DNA of 64,000 bases from Endomychus coccineus (lineage: Eukaryota; Arthropoda; Insecta; Coleoptera; Endomychidae), in the NCBI GenBank assembly GCA_958510875.1, contig OY294068.1, forward strand, positions 165,080,388 through 165,144,387. Reading direction: 5' to 3'. Below, in pieces: positions 10,263-22,099 of the stretch; position 1 is the stretch's first letter; each line of letters opens with the position of its first letter. The position numbers were made by a program, and so were the translations under genes. The notes under the pieces are model-generated. The model was not told the DNA's origin. It searched no databases and was given only the letters and a program-made list of their open reading frames with translations.

Positions 10263-12120
10263 TATAATAGTAATAGTCCGATTGTGAGCTTCGATGGTAA
10301 TTAATAATGATTATTAATAACAAGTTCGAAATATCAATATTTAATAGCAGCGTAGCTCAACATATAAGCCTCATGTGAAAACGAAGTGATCAGTGCTCGC
10401 GAGTCTTTCAGAGTGCTTGCAAGCTCTTTTGAATATTCGCGAGCACCTTTGAGTGCTCACGCCTGAACTAAGATTTCCTAAACCCCTTCCAGCAAACGTT
10501 ACGAACTTTCCTTACCTTTGAGTAACAGCAGTCTTGGGATATTACAATTTTCATAAACGAATGAATGCATCATACGACGCGATGATAGAGGTAGCATTCA
10601 TGACCTGAAAGCTATAATATGTTTATCTTGGACGGAGAAAAGTGTTTGAACATCTGTTGTAATTCATTTTTTCACATGAAAGCGCTCTGGTGAATTGTTG
10701 TTTAACCACTTATTTATTCATGAAAATGTAATTTCGGCTATTATTTTCGAACTAAGACACGGAAGCTTTCAGAATCCTCTAAAACTGAGTTTGAAGAATA
10801 TTAATTTTAGTGTTCGAACATTGTATAAATTGGATCTTAAGGAAAATAAGAAAATCGATGTTCGGATTTGAAAGCAGTTGTTGACGTTGGCTAATGGAAA
10901 GGTTAGTCACTTTTTAGGGTAGAAGAAGTGTTAGTGAGATGATGTTTCTGTTCTTCTATAATCCTATCAATATACAAGGTCAACGAGAATAAATTCTCTT
11001 ACAATTTTTTCGACATATTTCAGAACTAACAGATATCTTGAATGTATCCATGTCTTACTATTCATTAAGCATGTATAGTTAATACAAAATTAAAAACTAT
11101 TCTATTGAGGAGAGCAATAATACCAATACACAATTATATACAGAATAGAATAGGATGTTCAGATTCGAGCTTATATCCTTGCGTCACGAATGCAAGGTGC
11201 ACTTCCGTGAAGACATGTATAGCCACCTATTGTAGAAAAAAACACCGATGCTATTTTTTCTAAATTATAAGCGGTCATGTGATGAGCTTGAAACCGGAAA
11301 GCTGTATCCTACACCCTTGGGCATTTTTGGGAATATCAAAATCTTTTCAGGTTTGATTTTGCGCGAGAGAGATAGGTTGTAGAGACAACTTTTAGGAGCA
11401 AAAATTGTAGAGATTTTTTACAATATTATCTACAATTCATCTCATGCAGTCGTTGCGCTACAACCAAAAGTACAAAAGGCAGAGGGCGCCATAGTTGCGA
11501 TAAACTAATTAATTAAACTATTTAGATAATATTGATGAATAATTTACATTTGATAATGAAAATATGAAAGCTGATTATTATTAATAAATTAATAAAAAAA
11601 ATTATAAGCTTTCCAGCGTTTCTAAAAGATATAGAATTAATTAGTTTCAAATCAATTTTCATAATAATTTCGAATTAAATAATTCACATATAAAATAAAT
11701 TATTATAAATCATTTCAATTTTTATAAAAATAGTTCATTTCTTATAAAATACTTTTCTACGATGGTATACAAATTAATAAATAAGGTTTATAATCGTGGA
11801 TTATCAATTATAGGACAGATTTCTCTGGAAATACTAAAATACCGTTAAAATCTTTAATTTTCAAGAGCTTAACAAACATTAAATTTTATTCAATATTCAC
11901 ATCTAAAATGATAGGGTATATAATCTTAGTTTATTTCGAAGTCTTATAAACCTCATGAAATAAATAAAACTAGGCTACAGTGGGTATATAAAAGTTGTAG
12001 AGCCAACAAAATTTTACTAGACATGTGTGCAGTTTCTCTTTCTACGATACATTGTTGCGGAAATACAGCGCTTCCATTTCCTAACATATACTATTTTGTA
12101 AATACCCACTGAATGCAGCG
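10263..12120. other. No gene seen; small hairpin at 10393-10446
   Basis: AT-rich anonymous DNA. An exact 10-bp inverted pair, GTGCTCGCGA at 10393-10402 and TCGCGAGCAC at 10437-10446, stands in a local run of GTGCT/GAGCAC motifs. No element could be assigned. Confidence 0.5.
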
Positions 12121-12464
12121 CCTTATTTCCAAGGCAGATCAAAACTCGTAGCGCTACTCGCAAAGGATGAGACAACAAACCGTCGAAGCTGCAGGACAGG
12201 TTATCTTTGTGGCATTGTACGATTGTGCCACTTGCACAGACACGCTGCCTCAACTCCGTTCCAAAGCCGAAGAGTCTATTTTCAAGTTCAGCGTTGGTTG
12301 GGCAATGCCTTGGATCTCTTGGATTAGGGATAGTGCAAGGACTTGATCCATAGATGAGTACAAGGGAACCAGTGCCTGAAAACGTCATGAAGTTGATCAC
12401 CTGCGGATGTAAAACCAATAATTGTCGTGCAACTTGCGGTTGCAGAAAAGCCAGTCTTTCGTGA
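12121..12464 (+). pseudogene. C-terminal fragment of a Cys-rich repeat-associated protein
   Basis: Two frames together recall the C-terminus of a Cys-rich protein family that I know as recurring, unnamed proteins in arthropod genomes. The first frame (12121 to about 12320) has TPFQSRRVYFQVQRWLGN; the second (12354-12464) has REPVPENVMKLITCGC followed by C-x4-C-x3-C-x-C and RKASLS before a TGA. A frameshift between them and the early stop make it a relic. FB3 carries a fragment of what looks like the same C-terminal region (31178-31528, minus strand). The Cys pattern resembles a CXC-type metal-binding motif, but function is unknown. No transposon ends were found around this copy. Confidence 0.55.
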
Positions 12465-12550
12465 CAGGATATTATAAGAAACGAACTTTATGATCTACTC
12501 AACTACAAGACATCTCAATCAAAGTAATTATGTATCAAGAATCAACATTT

Positions 12551-12575
12551 TTTTCTTCTTTCTTCTTTCTTCTTT
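12551..12575. repeat. Short TTC/CTT microsatellite
   Basis: A pyrimidine run of imperfect TTCTTTC units. Ordinary simple repeat. Confidence 0.7.
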
Positions 12576-12849
12576 GAAAGATACAAATGATACAATGATC
12601 ATCTGGAGCTGAGATATAATCATTAGGTGAAAGTGAAATCCATGATACAGCAACTGGATTTGCAGAATTGTGCTTTGGATAACCACCTGGAATCACAGCT
12701 TAAAGTTTTAGATATTTGCGATTTACGTTTCCTGACCATGTTATAAATAATCATTATTTCAAAAGTTAATCACGAAAACGGTCAGCAGTAGTTGGAGTAA
12801 AGTTTTAACTGTGGATGGTTTTGGTGCTTATTTGTTGAAAATTCATATC

Positions 12850-13058
12850 TATAGTTTTAATAAAAAATACGCTTGTAATAAATTTTCAGGAACTTCGTTT
12901 TCATTAAACAAAACGTGACATATTTCACCACACGGTGGCTTAATAGAAAAAATGATTTGTTTGATAAAGCCGCCGTGTGGTGAAACATGTCACGTTTTGT
13001 TTAATAAAAACGAAGTTTGTGGAAATTTGTTAGTGTATTTTTTATGAAATTTATAAAG
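12850..13058. mobile_element. Hairpin MITE
   Basis: Two arms of about 85-90 bp mirror each other around a short centre near 12950. The best-paired part is AACGTGACATATTTCACCAC with its complement, flanked by AACTTCGTTTT/AAAACGAAGTT and outer AATAAAAAATAC/GTATTTTTTATG. No coding capacity. Ends and target duplication are not clear, so the superfamily is unassigned. Confidence 0.7.
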
Positions 13059-13199
13059 TTTTAACGTTGTACAATTCCCATATATTTCTTCGTTGCTGCA
13101 GCAATCAATAGTATATTATTGTTATTGTTAGGCACAATTTTAGCTCTCATTTATACTGACAGTGCAATCATAGACAACCCCCTAGTTTAATATTTTACA

Positions 13200-13560
13200 C
13201 CACAGAGTGACCACAGAAAATATACGCCGATTTGGAGCGAAAGTGGCCGCATTTGGCAAAGAAAAAAGTGCTCTTCCACCAGGACATTGCACCGCCGCAC
13301 AGGCAGTCGCAATGGCAAAATTGCATGAATTGCGCTACGAATTGGTTCGTCATCCACCATATTCTCCAGATTTGGCCCCTGCGATTTTTATCTATTTCCC
13401 AACTTGAAGTAATAGCTCGGCAAAAAGAGTTTTGGCTCCAACGATGAGGATTGCCGAAATCGTATTATTTGGAAGGGATCGAAAAATAAGAAAACATTGG
13501 ATGAAATGTATCGGGCTACAAGGAGATTATGTTTAGAAATGAAATAAGTTTTGACCTCAT
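13200..13560 (+). pseudogene. Mariner transposase remnant
   Basis: Fragment of the C-terminal catalytic part of a mariner (DD34D-type) transposase. Visible across shifting frames: WPHLAKKKVLFHQD (third quarter of the protein, second catalytic D), AMAKLHELRYELV, HPPYSPDLAP (third catalytic site region, where the expected SD is disturbed), and KSFGSNDE downstream. At least two frameshifts separate these motifs. No inverted repeats are visible. It is unrelated in detail to the intact transposase at 8668, which has SPDLNPCDFF. Confidence 0.8.
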
Positions 13561-14214
13561 TCCTTGTATGATTTTTCAGAACCTTTTCACCTTGCTCTGG
13601 TATACTGAGCATAGTGGGGGAAGTCAAAATGGAATATTAGGAAGTAAGAAACAAATCAATCCAATTTGTTCGTGGAATATTTTTATTTTTAAATTTTAGC
13701 TGATTAATTTATCTTCCATAACCGAAGTCATTCATGAAGGTATATGAAACCCTCGAATAATCTATTTTCTCAACAGACATACGCAAGATATCTTAAACAT
13801 AAAGGCACATTGTACATAATTCACCAGTCTAGCAAATTAGAATCTAACGCACTGATCTAGGCAGCTTACTACGCTCGTCATATTATTAAAGTTAAAAGCG
13901 TATGAGACAAGTATGTGAAATATGTTCTATGATTAAATAAATCCTAGCTCATAAAATAACTAGAAATTGTTTGACTACCGAGGTATTTAATAATTTGAAA
14001 AGATAACTTCACAATGGAAAATGCACTGTCATTTATGAGGTAAATCATTTACATGGCTGTGGTGAGAAAATTAATCGACAAAATTGCAAATTTTATGCAG
14101 CTACTGCAATGAAATTAAAACATGAAATTTGTTGTCCTCCAATTGAATCGTATTGAAAAGAAATTTAATATGAATATCGTGAGCACAGAAGTCGTATAGG
14201 TTAATGTTAGTCAT
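13561..14214. other. No gene seen
   Basis: AT-rich DNA between the mariner relic and PLE-1. Confidence 0.5.
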
Positions 14215-14265
14215 ATTATAAACTCTCGGGAAATAGGTCACATTAACACATATGTTTACTATTTT

Positions 14266-14309
14266 CGTCTTTACGTACGTTTCAGTTCCAAAATCATCAT
14301 TAGAAGACG
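14266..14309 (-). ncRNA. Hammerhead ribozyme relic (PLE-1), core G5 to A
   Basis: Stem I CGTCTT/AAGACG is perfect and stem III CGTACG with TA before the cleavage site is intact. The first core block reads CTAATGA instead of CTGATGA, so the invariant G5 is lost, and stem II (GATT/AACT) is poorly paired. Expected to be inactive. Confidence 0.75.
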
Positions 14310-14380
14310 CATCAAAAATAATCACTGTCTAAAATGGGATTTCTTAAAACTAATTGCATCAAGCACAAAGCGTCCTTATA

Positions 14381-16075
14381 GTCCAGGCAATAAGCCAAGA
14401 AGGTCATCATAAAAAAAAATATAGTAAGCTAGAATTTCAAAATTTTTTTGCATTTTGTTCCTAATACCCCAAAGATCATTCAAGACTATCAAGACCGCGG
14501 AGGTCGACCTTTCTACCTCCCCAAAACGGGGTTTCAACCCCTCAGAGGAGCATTCTTATAAAAACAATCCAAAAGTTTAGAAAACTAATGAATTAAGAGC
14601 CGAAAATGACCCCTAGTATGTTTTTTGGGTCGCTGATCACGATTCCGCAGTTAGTTTTCTCGGAAAACTCCCTCCAGATGGGAAATTTGTAAAATTTATA
14701 TATAATATATAATTCATAATTTTGATGCAAAAATAACCTCTAGTAGGTTTTTTGGGTGGCTGATCACGATTCCGCTGTTATTTTTCTCAAAAAACTCCCT
14801 CCAGATGAAAAATTCGGGCAATTTGAGATTTTCCTGAGAAGGTTATGAATAATAAAGTTAATTTTGTTGCAAAAATTACCTCTAGAAGGTTTTTTGGGTC
14901 GCTGATCACAATTTCATGGTTATTTTCTCCAAAAAATCCCTCCAGATGGAAAACTTGGGAAATTTGAGATTTTCCTGAGACGATTCTGAATAATAAAGTA
15001 CAATTTTGTTGCAAAAAAAACCAATAGTAGGTTTTTTGGGTCGCTGATCACGATTCCGTGGTTATTTTTTCCAAAAAACTCTCTCCAGATGATAAATTCG
15101 GGAAATTTGAGATTTTCCTGAGACGATCCTGAATAATAAAGTATAATTTTGTTGCAAAAATTACCAATAGTAGATTTTTTGGGTCGCTGATCACGATTCC
15201 GTGGTAATTTTCTCCAAAAAATCCCTCCAGATGGAAAACTTGGGAAATTTGAGATTTTCCTGAGACGATTCTGAATAATAAAGTACAATTTTGTTGCAAA
15301 AATAACCAATAGTAGGTTTTTTGGGTCGCTGATAACGATTCCGTGGTTATTTTTCCCAAAAAACTCTCTCCAAATGGAAAATTCGGGAAATTTAAGATTT
15401 TCCTGAGACGATTATGAATAATAAGTATAATTTTGTTGCAAAAATGAGTTCTAGTAAGTTTTTCGGGTCGCTGATCACGATTCCGTTGTTATTTTTCCCA
15501 TAAAACTTTCTCCAGATGGAGCCAAATTTGAGATTTTCGTGAGACGGTTATGAATCATGAAGTGTAGTTTTGTTGCAAAAATGACTAGAGGCTATTTTTG
15601 TAACAAAATTCTTCATTATTCATAACCGTCTCAGGAAAATCTCAAATTTCCCGAATTTTCCCTCTGGAGAGAGTTTTTTGGGAAAAATAACAGCGGAATC
15701 GTGATCAGCGACCCAAAAAACCTACTGAAGGTAATTTTCGCAACAAAATTATAAATTATATATTACATATACATTTTCTGAATTTCCCATCTGGAGGGAG
15801 TTTTCCGAGAAAACTAACTGCGGAATCGTGATCAGCGACCCAAAAACAAACTAGGGGTCATTTTCGGCTCTTAATTCATTAATTTTCTAAACTTTTGAAT
15901 TGTTTTCATGAGAGTGCTCCTCTGGGGGGTTGAAACCCTGTTTTGGGGGGGTATAAAGGTCGACCCCCGCGGTCTTGATAGTCATGAATGATATATGGGG
16001 TATTAGGAACGAAATGCAGAAAAAATTTTGAAACTCTAGCTTACTATATTTTTTTTTTCGGTTCGTTGCCTGGAC
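14381..16075. mobile_element. Foldback element FB2 with internal tandem array
   Basis: A 1695-bp foldback flanked by TA (14379-14380 and 16076-16077), with ends GTCCAGGCAA and TTGCCTGGAC. Outer arms of about 330 bp pair well. Between them, the left side holds seven direct copies of a 120-150-bp unit marked by GGTCGCTGATCACGATTCC (near 14622, 14742, 14892, 15036, 15178, 15320, 15460). The right side holds two inverted copies (near 15690 and 15815). All open frames here (up to 129 codons) arise from the repeat unit and are not genes. FB2 interrupts PLE-1. Confidence 0.85.
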
Positions 16076-16417
16076 TATCATCCTTAATGTCAATTATGAA
16101 TGTCTAAGTCGCCGGAACGAACAAAAATACTAGTAACCAAAATTGTGGCACATCAATGCTCTAAGTATATGAATATGTATATAGAACCATTGCAAAGCTA
16201 CTTTTCTATAGTTATCTCATGAATTGTGAGAATAAGACTGACAAAACAACTCTAATAATATGCTCAAGTATACACTTTCAAACTAGATGTTAAAGGTAAT
16301 AGGGAAAGGTTCTCAGAACTTACAGGAAATATAAATTTTTTCATTCATATTTCAATTCATAAAGGACATGAACATTAGAAGATCCAAAGATTTAATGGTT
16401 GCTGTCTGTGTTCTGTA

Positions 16418-16660
16418 CAAAGAGTTCTATATATAGAGTAGACAAGTAGTGTGTTAAGCATATGAAAACGCTGGTAAGTTGATGGACATTCTGTCCTTCT
16501 CGCACATGTCGTGCGCTCTGTTGCACGGTCTTCTCTTATCAAGTTGAATACCACTCATCGTAGTAACATGAGAGGGCAGTACATGTGCGAGAAGGACTGA
16601 ATGTACATCAACTTACCAGTGAAAGGCTTAGTAGTCTACTCTATATAATAGAACTCTTTG
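16418..16660. mobile_element. hAT-type MITE with 8-bp target duplication
   Basis: A 243-bp foldback with ends CAAAGAGTTCTATAT and ATAGAACTCTTTG. It is flanked by exact 8-bp repeats GTTCTGTA (16410-16417 and 16661-16668). The subterminal blocks CTGGTAAGTTGATG and CATCAACTTACCAG, and CCTTCTCGCACATGT and ACATGTGCGAGAAGG, are also inverted. An 8-bp duplication is the mark of hAT (or P-type) transposases, so I read it as a non-autonomous hAT derivative. Confidence 0.85.
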
Positions 16661-16668
16661 GTTCTGTA

Positions 16669-17591
16669 ACTCAACGTAGCGTCACAGTTAAGAAGAAATA
16701 ATCATTGAGAAGTAGTTTTGATACTGATATAACTTGTTTACAATTGAGATATCTCCCGAATTTAACAAGAATAAAATATGAAAATATACCCAAAAGTGTC
16801 AAAACTTTTCCCAATGTTTGTACGTAAGATTTTCATTGAGATATCTCAAACCGTTCTCGAGATATTTGACAGGGTCCATATTCGATAGCGACCTGGTATT
16901 GTAATGCATTTAACGGAAAGTATACAAATATTTCACAGAACTTGTTCATCCTTCATCACTTCAACTATTCTTACTTCGGCGTAATGTGGGTAACAAGACA
17001 TAGATTTCAATTATGTTTTCGTTAATTGCTGCGTTGAAACGGGGGAAATCTCTAATAATTATTGGGTAGGTTCAGCTAATGATTTTATTGCTTTGCTTCC
17101 CTATAGTATATATTCACTAACTGGCGGCTGGCATAATTACTACCACAGTTTAAAATTTATGATATAATTGATAAATTATCACAAAATAATGGCTTCCACC
17201 ATTGAATTTATGATATAATTGTTTCTGTTTTCCTATGCCATACATATTAATGTAATAAAATGCATTAATCGTTAGTAGGAAATCAGTGCATATTCCAATA
17301 AAGTGTGAAAACTATTGATGAATTCTATAAATACATTTGCCAATATTTGTACTCTTAGTAACAGAGCCGGATTCAGGAGTTTTAGAGCCCTGTTTGTGAA
17401 TTGCTGCCGTGTGAGCGCCATTTAAAAAGAGCCGCTATTTTCTGATTTCTAAACGACCGACAATATTTTCATCATCGTTTAATGAGGAAGTTTTCAGTTA
17501 GTTCAGCCAGGACATCCAAGCCCTGATTTAACTCGACTCTTGATAAATGCAGATTGTATAAGAAACATCTTTGCGACATCGATTTCAAATT
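16669..17591. other. No gene seen
   Basis: AT-rich. A stretch near 16740-16860 holds inverted GAGATATCTC motifs. TTTATGATATAATTG occurs twice (about 17157 and 17206). Nothing coding. Confidence 0.5.
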
Positions 17592-17900
17592 ACACCAGTT
17601 ATCGTTCAAACCCTCAACGACTTAAATCCAATTAGATAAAATTCCAATAGCCATCCATTATTCCAATTTTCATAATTAGATTTTTACTACCAGTTTATCG
17701 TTCAATCCCTCAATCGCTTAGACTCAATTAGGTAAAATGCCAATAACCATCTCTCCTAATCATTAAAGATATACATTAGGTAGCTCTTTTGTTGTAAGTT
17801 GGTACTTTATTATATTTGTTTGAAAAAGCTACTGTGTTAGCGGAACTATAGTCATTTTCTTATTAAACTAGTGAAAATCGAACTTTTAATAGTTATTTTA
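17592..17900 (+). repeat. Dispersed repeat with internal direct repeat, copy 1
   Basis: A block of about 60 bp at 17592-17655 is repeated at 17690-17755 (shared pattern TATCGTTCAA...CCCTCAA...CTTA). The segment from 17690 to 17900 reappears on the minus strand at 47870-48060, with GCTACTGTGTTAG and TTAAACTAGTGAA in common. The family is not recognised. Confidence 0.65.
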
Positions 17901-18639
17901 TTCAAGCTTCAAATAATTTGAATATTCTATATGCTTAGTTTTTCATTGTCAATAAATACTATACTATGCTAGAAAATATTGAATGTAAAAAAGTAATTTG
18001 TATTCATCTTGCAAAATAACATACTCCTCCATCAATTATTATACAAACTATTCGATGAATGTACACTTTCACCATACCTTTGTGTGTCATTTAAGATGCT
18101 ATTCACTGAAGGTATCACAAGAAGTGCCCTGACCCTCAAAATATGTTAGCTGAGGGTGTAGCTATACTCAGGTGAAACATTATAAGATTTAGCAAAATTT
18201 ACGTAATTAAAAATAAAAATCGACATTTAAAAGTAGTTTTCATACAATCTGACTTTCTCATGTTGTGGCATTTGTTTGAGATAGATGAATTAAGTAGTTT
18301 TCTCCAGTATTTGAGTTATTTTCTCCTTGAATTGGGAACTAGACATATATTATTTAGCTCTTAAACTAGGAAGATTAAGTTGCAACCTGAAGACTTAGCG
18401 AATTAATACATCAGTTGAAACGTGCTTGAAGGTATAACATGCCTACATTTATTCCATTATAAAATAGGCCATTATTTTAATAGACAACTCTGCATTCACT
18501 GGCAGAATACAAGTGCTGCATTAGAAATAGTTCTAACTTGAAACAAAGGGATTGTTGTAACCCTTATTTTACAACGCAATTTGCCACAGAGATCTCGGAT
18601 ATTATCAGGCAAAGAACGGAAACTTACCAAATCCATACC
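17901..18639. other. No gene seen
   Basis: AT-rich anonymous DNA without believable frames. Confidence 0.5.
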
Positions 18640-20510
18640 AACAAATCACTATTATCCGGTGAACGATAGTTCAATAAAATCTGTTCTAGGGCCGCCACAC
18701 TAAAACAAAACAGCATACAGTCGTTGGCGAGGTAGCGCATGTCTGGAGACCAGAACAGAATATGTTGGAGCCAGAAATATGTGCAATGGAACAATAAATG
18801 CTCCAAAAGAGGCATATAATGCCAAAATAAGATCAATGTTTATCGAAAGTCCGAATGACTCCCCTTTGTTCTGAACTTTTGCCAAAGAAATTGGTAGAAG
18901 TTTAGCTTCCACTTAATGCCCTACCTGAGCAAAAATGATGGTACAACTAGAAAAAGCCAACCAATTTGCTGGAATGATTGCACGTTGGAACCACTAGGGA
19001 AGAACTCTCCTTACATTGCTGTCATCGATAGACCTATGCCTAAAATTGTCTTTCGTCATCGCACAATTAGGCGCATTCTGCTTAATCTCAATGCCAAAAA
19101 GTCTATGGGGCCAGGCGGAATTCCACCTGTTGTTCTCAAGGAATGTGCGCCTGAATTAACACCAGTTTTCTGCAGGTTGTTTACCCTTTCATACAAACTT
19201 GGTGTCTTTCCTTCTAGGTGGAAGACAGATACAGCCCAACCTATACCAAACAACTTGAAGGAGACTCTTCCTAATAATTATAGACTCATTACACTATTAC
19301 CTAGGAACTCTAAAGTTTTGGAGAGAGCAATCAACATCGAGCTCCAAAATCGTGAATGACCGACAATATGACTCTCGTCCGCAGAGATCAAGAGGAGACC
19401 TGCTTGCCTACGTAACACATATATTGATGAAAACTATTGAAAAACTCTGCGAATCTCCAGCTGTAGCATCGGATATCTCCAAAGTATTTGACCGAGTCTG
19501 TCACCAAAGCCTTCTTGGAAAACTACTGTCATTTGGTTTGCCGACAAAACTTACTATCGAGTTTTCTCTCAGATGAATCGATCCAAGTGGTGTTTGACGA
19601 AGTATCCTCCAATAGAATGACTATCAACGCTGGTATTCCACATTTGGTTGCTGCCAAAACTTACTATCGAGTTTTCTCTCAGATGAATCAATCCAAGTGG
19701 TGGTTGACGAAGTATCCTCCAATACAATGACTATCAACGCTGGTATTTCACAGGGATATCTCTTGGCACCAACTTTGTTTCTGCTCCATATTAACGATCT
19801 GGAAGTGACCACCCATCCCGTCCACAGCTTTGCAGATGATGCTACACTCCATATCACTTTCTCAGCTAGAGCCCTCATACCATCCAATGAAGCCAGAGGA
19901 GTAAGACAGAGACAGGTTGACGCAATTATTGGAGATCTTCATCTTGTATTCAGTGCCAAGAGTTACTTTACATTCCATCTGCTCCTCATAATCCACAAAG
20001 CACAGATTCGACCTGTCCTGGAGTACTGTTCACATGTTTGGAGTTTGACTTCCAAACGTACGCTGAATCTTTTGGATTCTATCCAGAAGAGAGCTATTCG
20101 TCTGATTGACGACACTCACGCATACATTACCCTTTCTAGAACATCGTAGAAATGGGAGCTATCCCCTATAGATATTTCCATGGTCGATGTTCATCGGAAT
20201 TCTCGTCTGTTGTTCCACTACCAGTGATTCCAGACAGGCAAACTAGACGAGCTTAAACTAGTCACCCCTTCATTGTCAAGCTCGAAACCGGACGAAATTC
20301 TTCCTACCAGACTTCATCTTTCCATTGAATAGCGAAGTTGTGGAACTCTTTGCCTAATGAGTTCTTTCCCTTTGCCTATAACCTTCAAACCTTCAAGAAA
20401 AATTCAAAAGCCTCTCTTCTCTCCCTACATTCCACCGCTAGATCACGCGATGTTTTTCGAACATTATAGGCTTCCCTCTCCTGCAGTCAAAGTATCGAAA
20501 AAAAAGTTAC
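18640..20510 (+). pseudogene. Jockey-like LINE ORF2 remnant with 3' end
   Basis: A broken LINE reverse transcriptase. The region before RT is visible in mixed frames from about 18700 (GDQ...EICAMEQ). RT follows: KSMGPGGIPPVVLKECAPEL and FPSRWKTDTAQPIPN (18916-19359), VASDISKVFDRVCHQSLLGK (about 19460-19515), INAGISQGYLLAPTLFLLHI and the FADD box as SFADDATLH (about 19826). Then come thumb residues IRPVLEYCSHVW and QKRAIRLID (about 20005-20115). The C-terminal segment ends near 20465 (HAMFFEHY). Many stops and frameshifts. Related 3' ends lie at 24300-24420, 49988-50700, 50705-50965 and 56410-56850, so this family is multicopy. It ends in an A-rich stretch near 20505. No RNase H is seen, unlike the LINE at 4404. 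Confidence 0.85.
19530..19750 (+). repeat. 110-bp tandem duplication inside the LINE
   Basis: The block with AAAACTTACTATCGAGTTTT recurs after exactly 110 bp (TTACTATCGA at 19551 and 19661), including CAACGCTGGTATT. It duplicates part of the RT domain and shifts the frame, so it arose after, or caused, inactivation of this copy. Confidence 0.85.
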
Positions 20511-21303
20511 ATTAACATCAATTCTCTTATTTGTTATGAATAATTTTTTTGAAGAAAAAGTATCTTACGAACATGACCACACGCAAAAGTATTTATTAAA
20601 AATTGAGCAATCTAATCTAACTCAATTCCAAAAAGGTGTAAGCACGTCAGTTCTCAAAATTATAATCATCTCCTTGAAGAAATGAAAAATTATGATAATA
20701 ATCAATTTATTAATTTTCACTAGTTCACTATTTTAATAGTCTGAATGAATCTTTGGACCACAAGATTTCAACAATTTTACCTTCATACAAGTTAATTTAA
20801 TGTTTTTAATAATTATAATTTTTATCTGTAGCATGTAGTAGATATCATCATCATTTTATATTCGACATATTCGTTGCCTCTTGAGGATTTTCCCTCCGAA
20901 TAAAGCCGGCTATATATCTCGGGTTGGACGTTTCGATATAATATAGCTATCTAAAATTGTGACCATGTAATTCAGAAATGAATGACTATGATTTTTAAAG
21001 TGCGCCAGCAGACGTCTTGGGTATTAACTATTCTAAAAACTAATATTCTTGTGCTATCTACATTTGCTTTATAAAGGAAGCTTCTCACTCACATTAAAAT
21101 ATTATCACATCATATAGAGCCTATAGTCTCAGTTCATCTATTGGTCAAATAAAAGTGTTACCATAAGATTCAGACTTACCTACAAATTCAAGAAAGAACG
21201 TAGTACTCCCATTGCTTCCAAGATATTTCTCTCAATGATATGCTATATCATCATCAAAATTAACAAATAACATGATAATTATTCTTGACCCAGGTATGAA
21301 TTA
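20511..21303. other. No gene seen
   Basis: AT-rich anonymous DNA between the LINE and the MITE at 21306. Confidence 0.5.
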
Positions 21304-21305
21304 TA

Positions 21306-21685
21306 CAGGGTGTCCCAGGTTTTAGTAGCAGAACTTCCGATAGAAACTTTGATTTTGAGAAAATAAGTTCCTATTAACATATATGCACAGACGCTTAATT
21401 TTTCAGTCTATTTATCGTTATTAAATAGCTATATCTACGCCACGGGGACTAATATCAGTCTCAAATTATGTGCAAATGTGTCAACTCAGCTACTCATCTA
21501 CGATACCAAATTTCATTCAGACATGTTGATTATCTTCGGAGATACGAATAATTTCTTTATAAAATTCAACACCCTGTATCTCAAAAATTAAGCGTCTGTG
21601 CATATATGTTAATAGGAACTTTTTTCTCAAAATCAAATTTTCTATCGACTGTTAAAGTTCTGCTACTAAAACCTGGGACAGCCTG
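21306..21685. mobile_element. Tc1/mariner-type MITE, 380 bp
   Basis: Flanked by TA (21304-21305 and 21686-21687), with ends CAGGGTGTCCCAGGTTTTAG and CTAAAACCTGGGACAGCCTG. Arms of about 110 bp include ATATATGCACAGACGCTTAA and its complement. The centre has no coding capacity. The CAGGGTGTCCCA start is shared with the complete transposon at 8002, but the arms otherwise differ, so it is not a simple deletion of that element. Confidence 0.85.
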
Positions 21686-21736
21686 TATAGAAATTCTCGG
21701 GAAATAGGTCACACTAACACATATGCTCATTACTTT

Positions 21737-21780
21737 CGTCTTTATGTACGTTTTGGTCTCACGACCATCATCAGAAGACG
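21737..21780 (-). ncRNA. Hammerhead ribozyme relic (PLE-2, 3' end), core G12 to A
   Basis: Stem I CGTCTT/AAGACG and stem II GGTC/GACC are perfect and the CTGATGA block is intact. The second core block reads AAAA instead of GAAA, so G12 is lost. Stem III is also weakened. Expected to be inactive. Confidence 0.8.
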
Positions 21781-22099
21781 TATTATGTCTAAAACGGAAT
21801 TTCTTAAAACTAATTGTATCAGCACAAAGCGTCCTCATCGCACCAATTTCAACTAAAAATGCCCACGTCCCAGAAACGAACAGAAGCACGAATGATTGAA
21901 ACTGTAACACATTAATGTTTTGAGTATATGAATAATCAAGGATCCACTGCTCAGCAATTTTCTCATAATATACGAACAAAGTCTGTACATGACTGACATC
22001 AAAAAACATAGCTTTCAAGTATCCACATTCGAAGCAGATGTTAAAGATTTATAAGGTAGTAATAAAATGTTGTCAGACCTTATTAGAAATATTGCTATT

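Larger units (their letters stand above)
14215..16330 (-). mobile_element. Penelope-like element PLE-1, split by FB2
   Basis: The pieces 14215-14380 and about 16076-16330 match PLE-2 (21688-22080) and PLE-3 when FB2 is removed. Shared landmarks are ATTCTCGGGAAATAGGTCAC at the outer end, CATATG, the hammerhead block, TCTAAAATGGGATTTCTT, GCACAAAGCGTCC and an AAGTATATGAAT stretch in the 3' untranslated part. In sense (minus) orientation this is the 3' end and pseudo-LTR of a PLE. No coding part is left here. Confidence 0.75.

Noticed and set aside
10068..10323. Frames of 62-80 codons also seen at 7898-8194
   Set aside because: They are the same bases in the two inverted repeats of the Tc1/mariner element, not genes.
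11275..11300. GTGATGAGCTTGAAACCGG, hammerhead-like core
   Set aside because: Only four bases lie between the two core blocks, too few for stem II, and no stem I partner is present.
12017..12418. 133-codon minus-strand frame
   Set aside because: It is antisense to the Cys-rich fragment, whose motifs are on the plus strand.
14787..15359. Overlapping minus-strand frames up to 129 codons with repeated LRKISNFPSF residues
   Set aside because: They are translations of the FB2 tandem unit and repeat with its period; no independent coding evidence.
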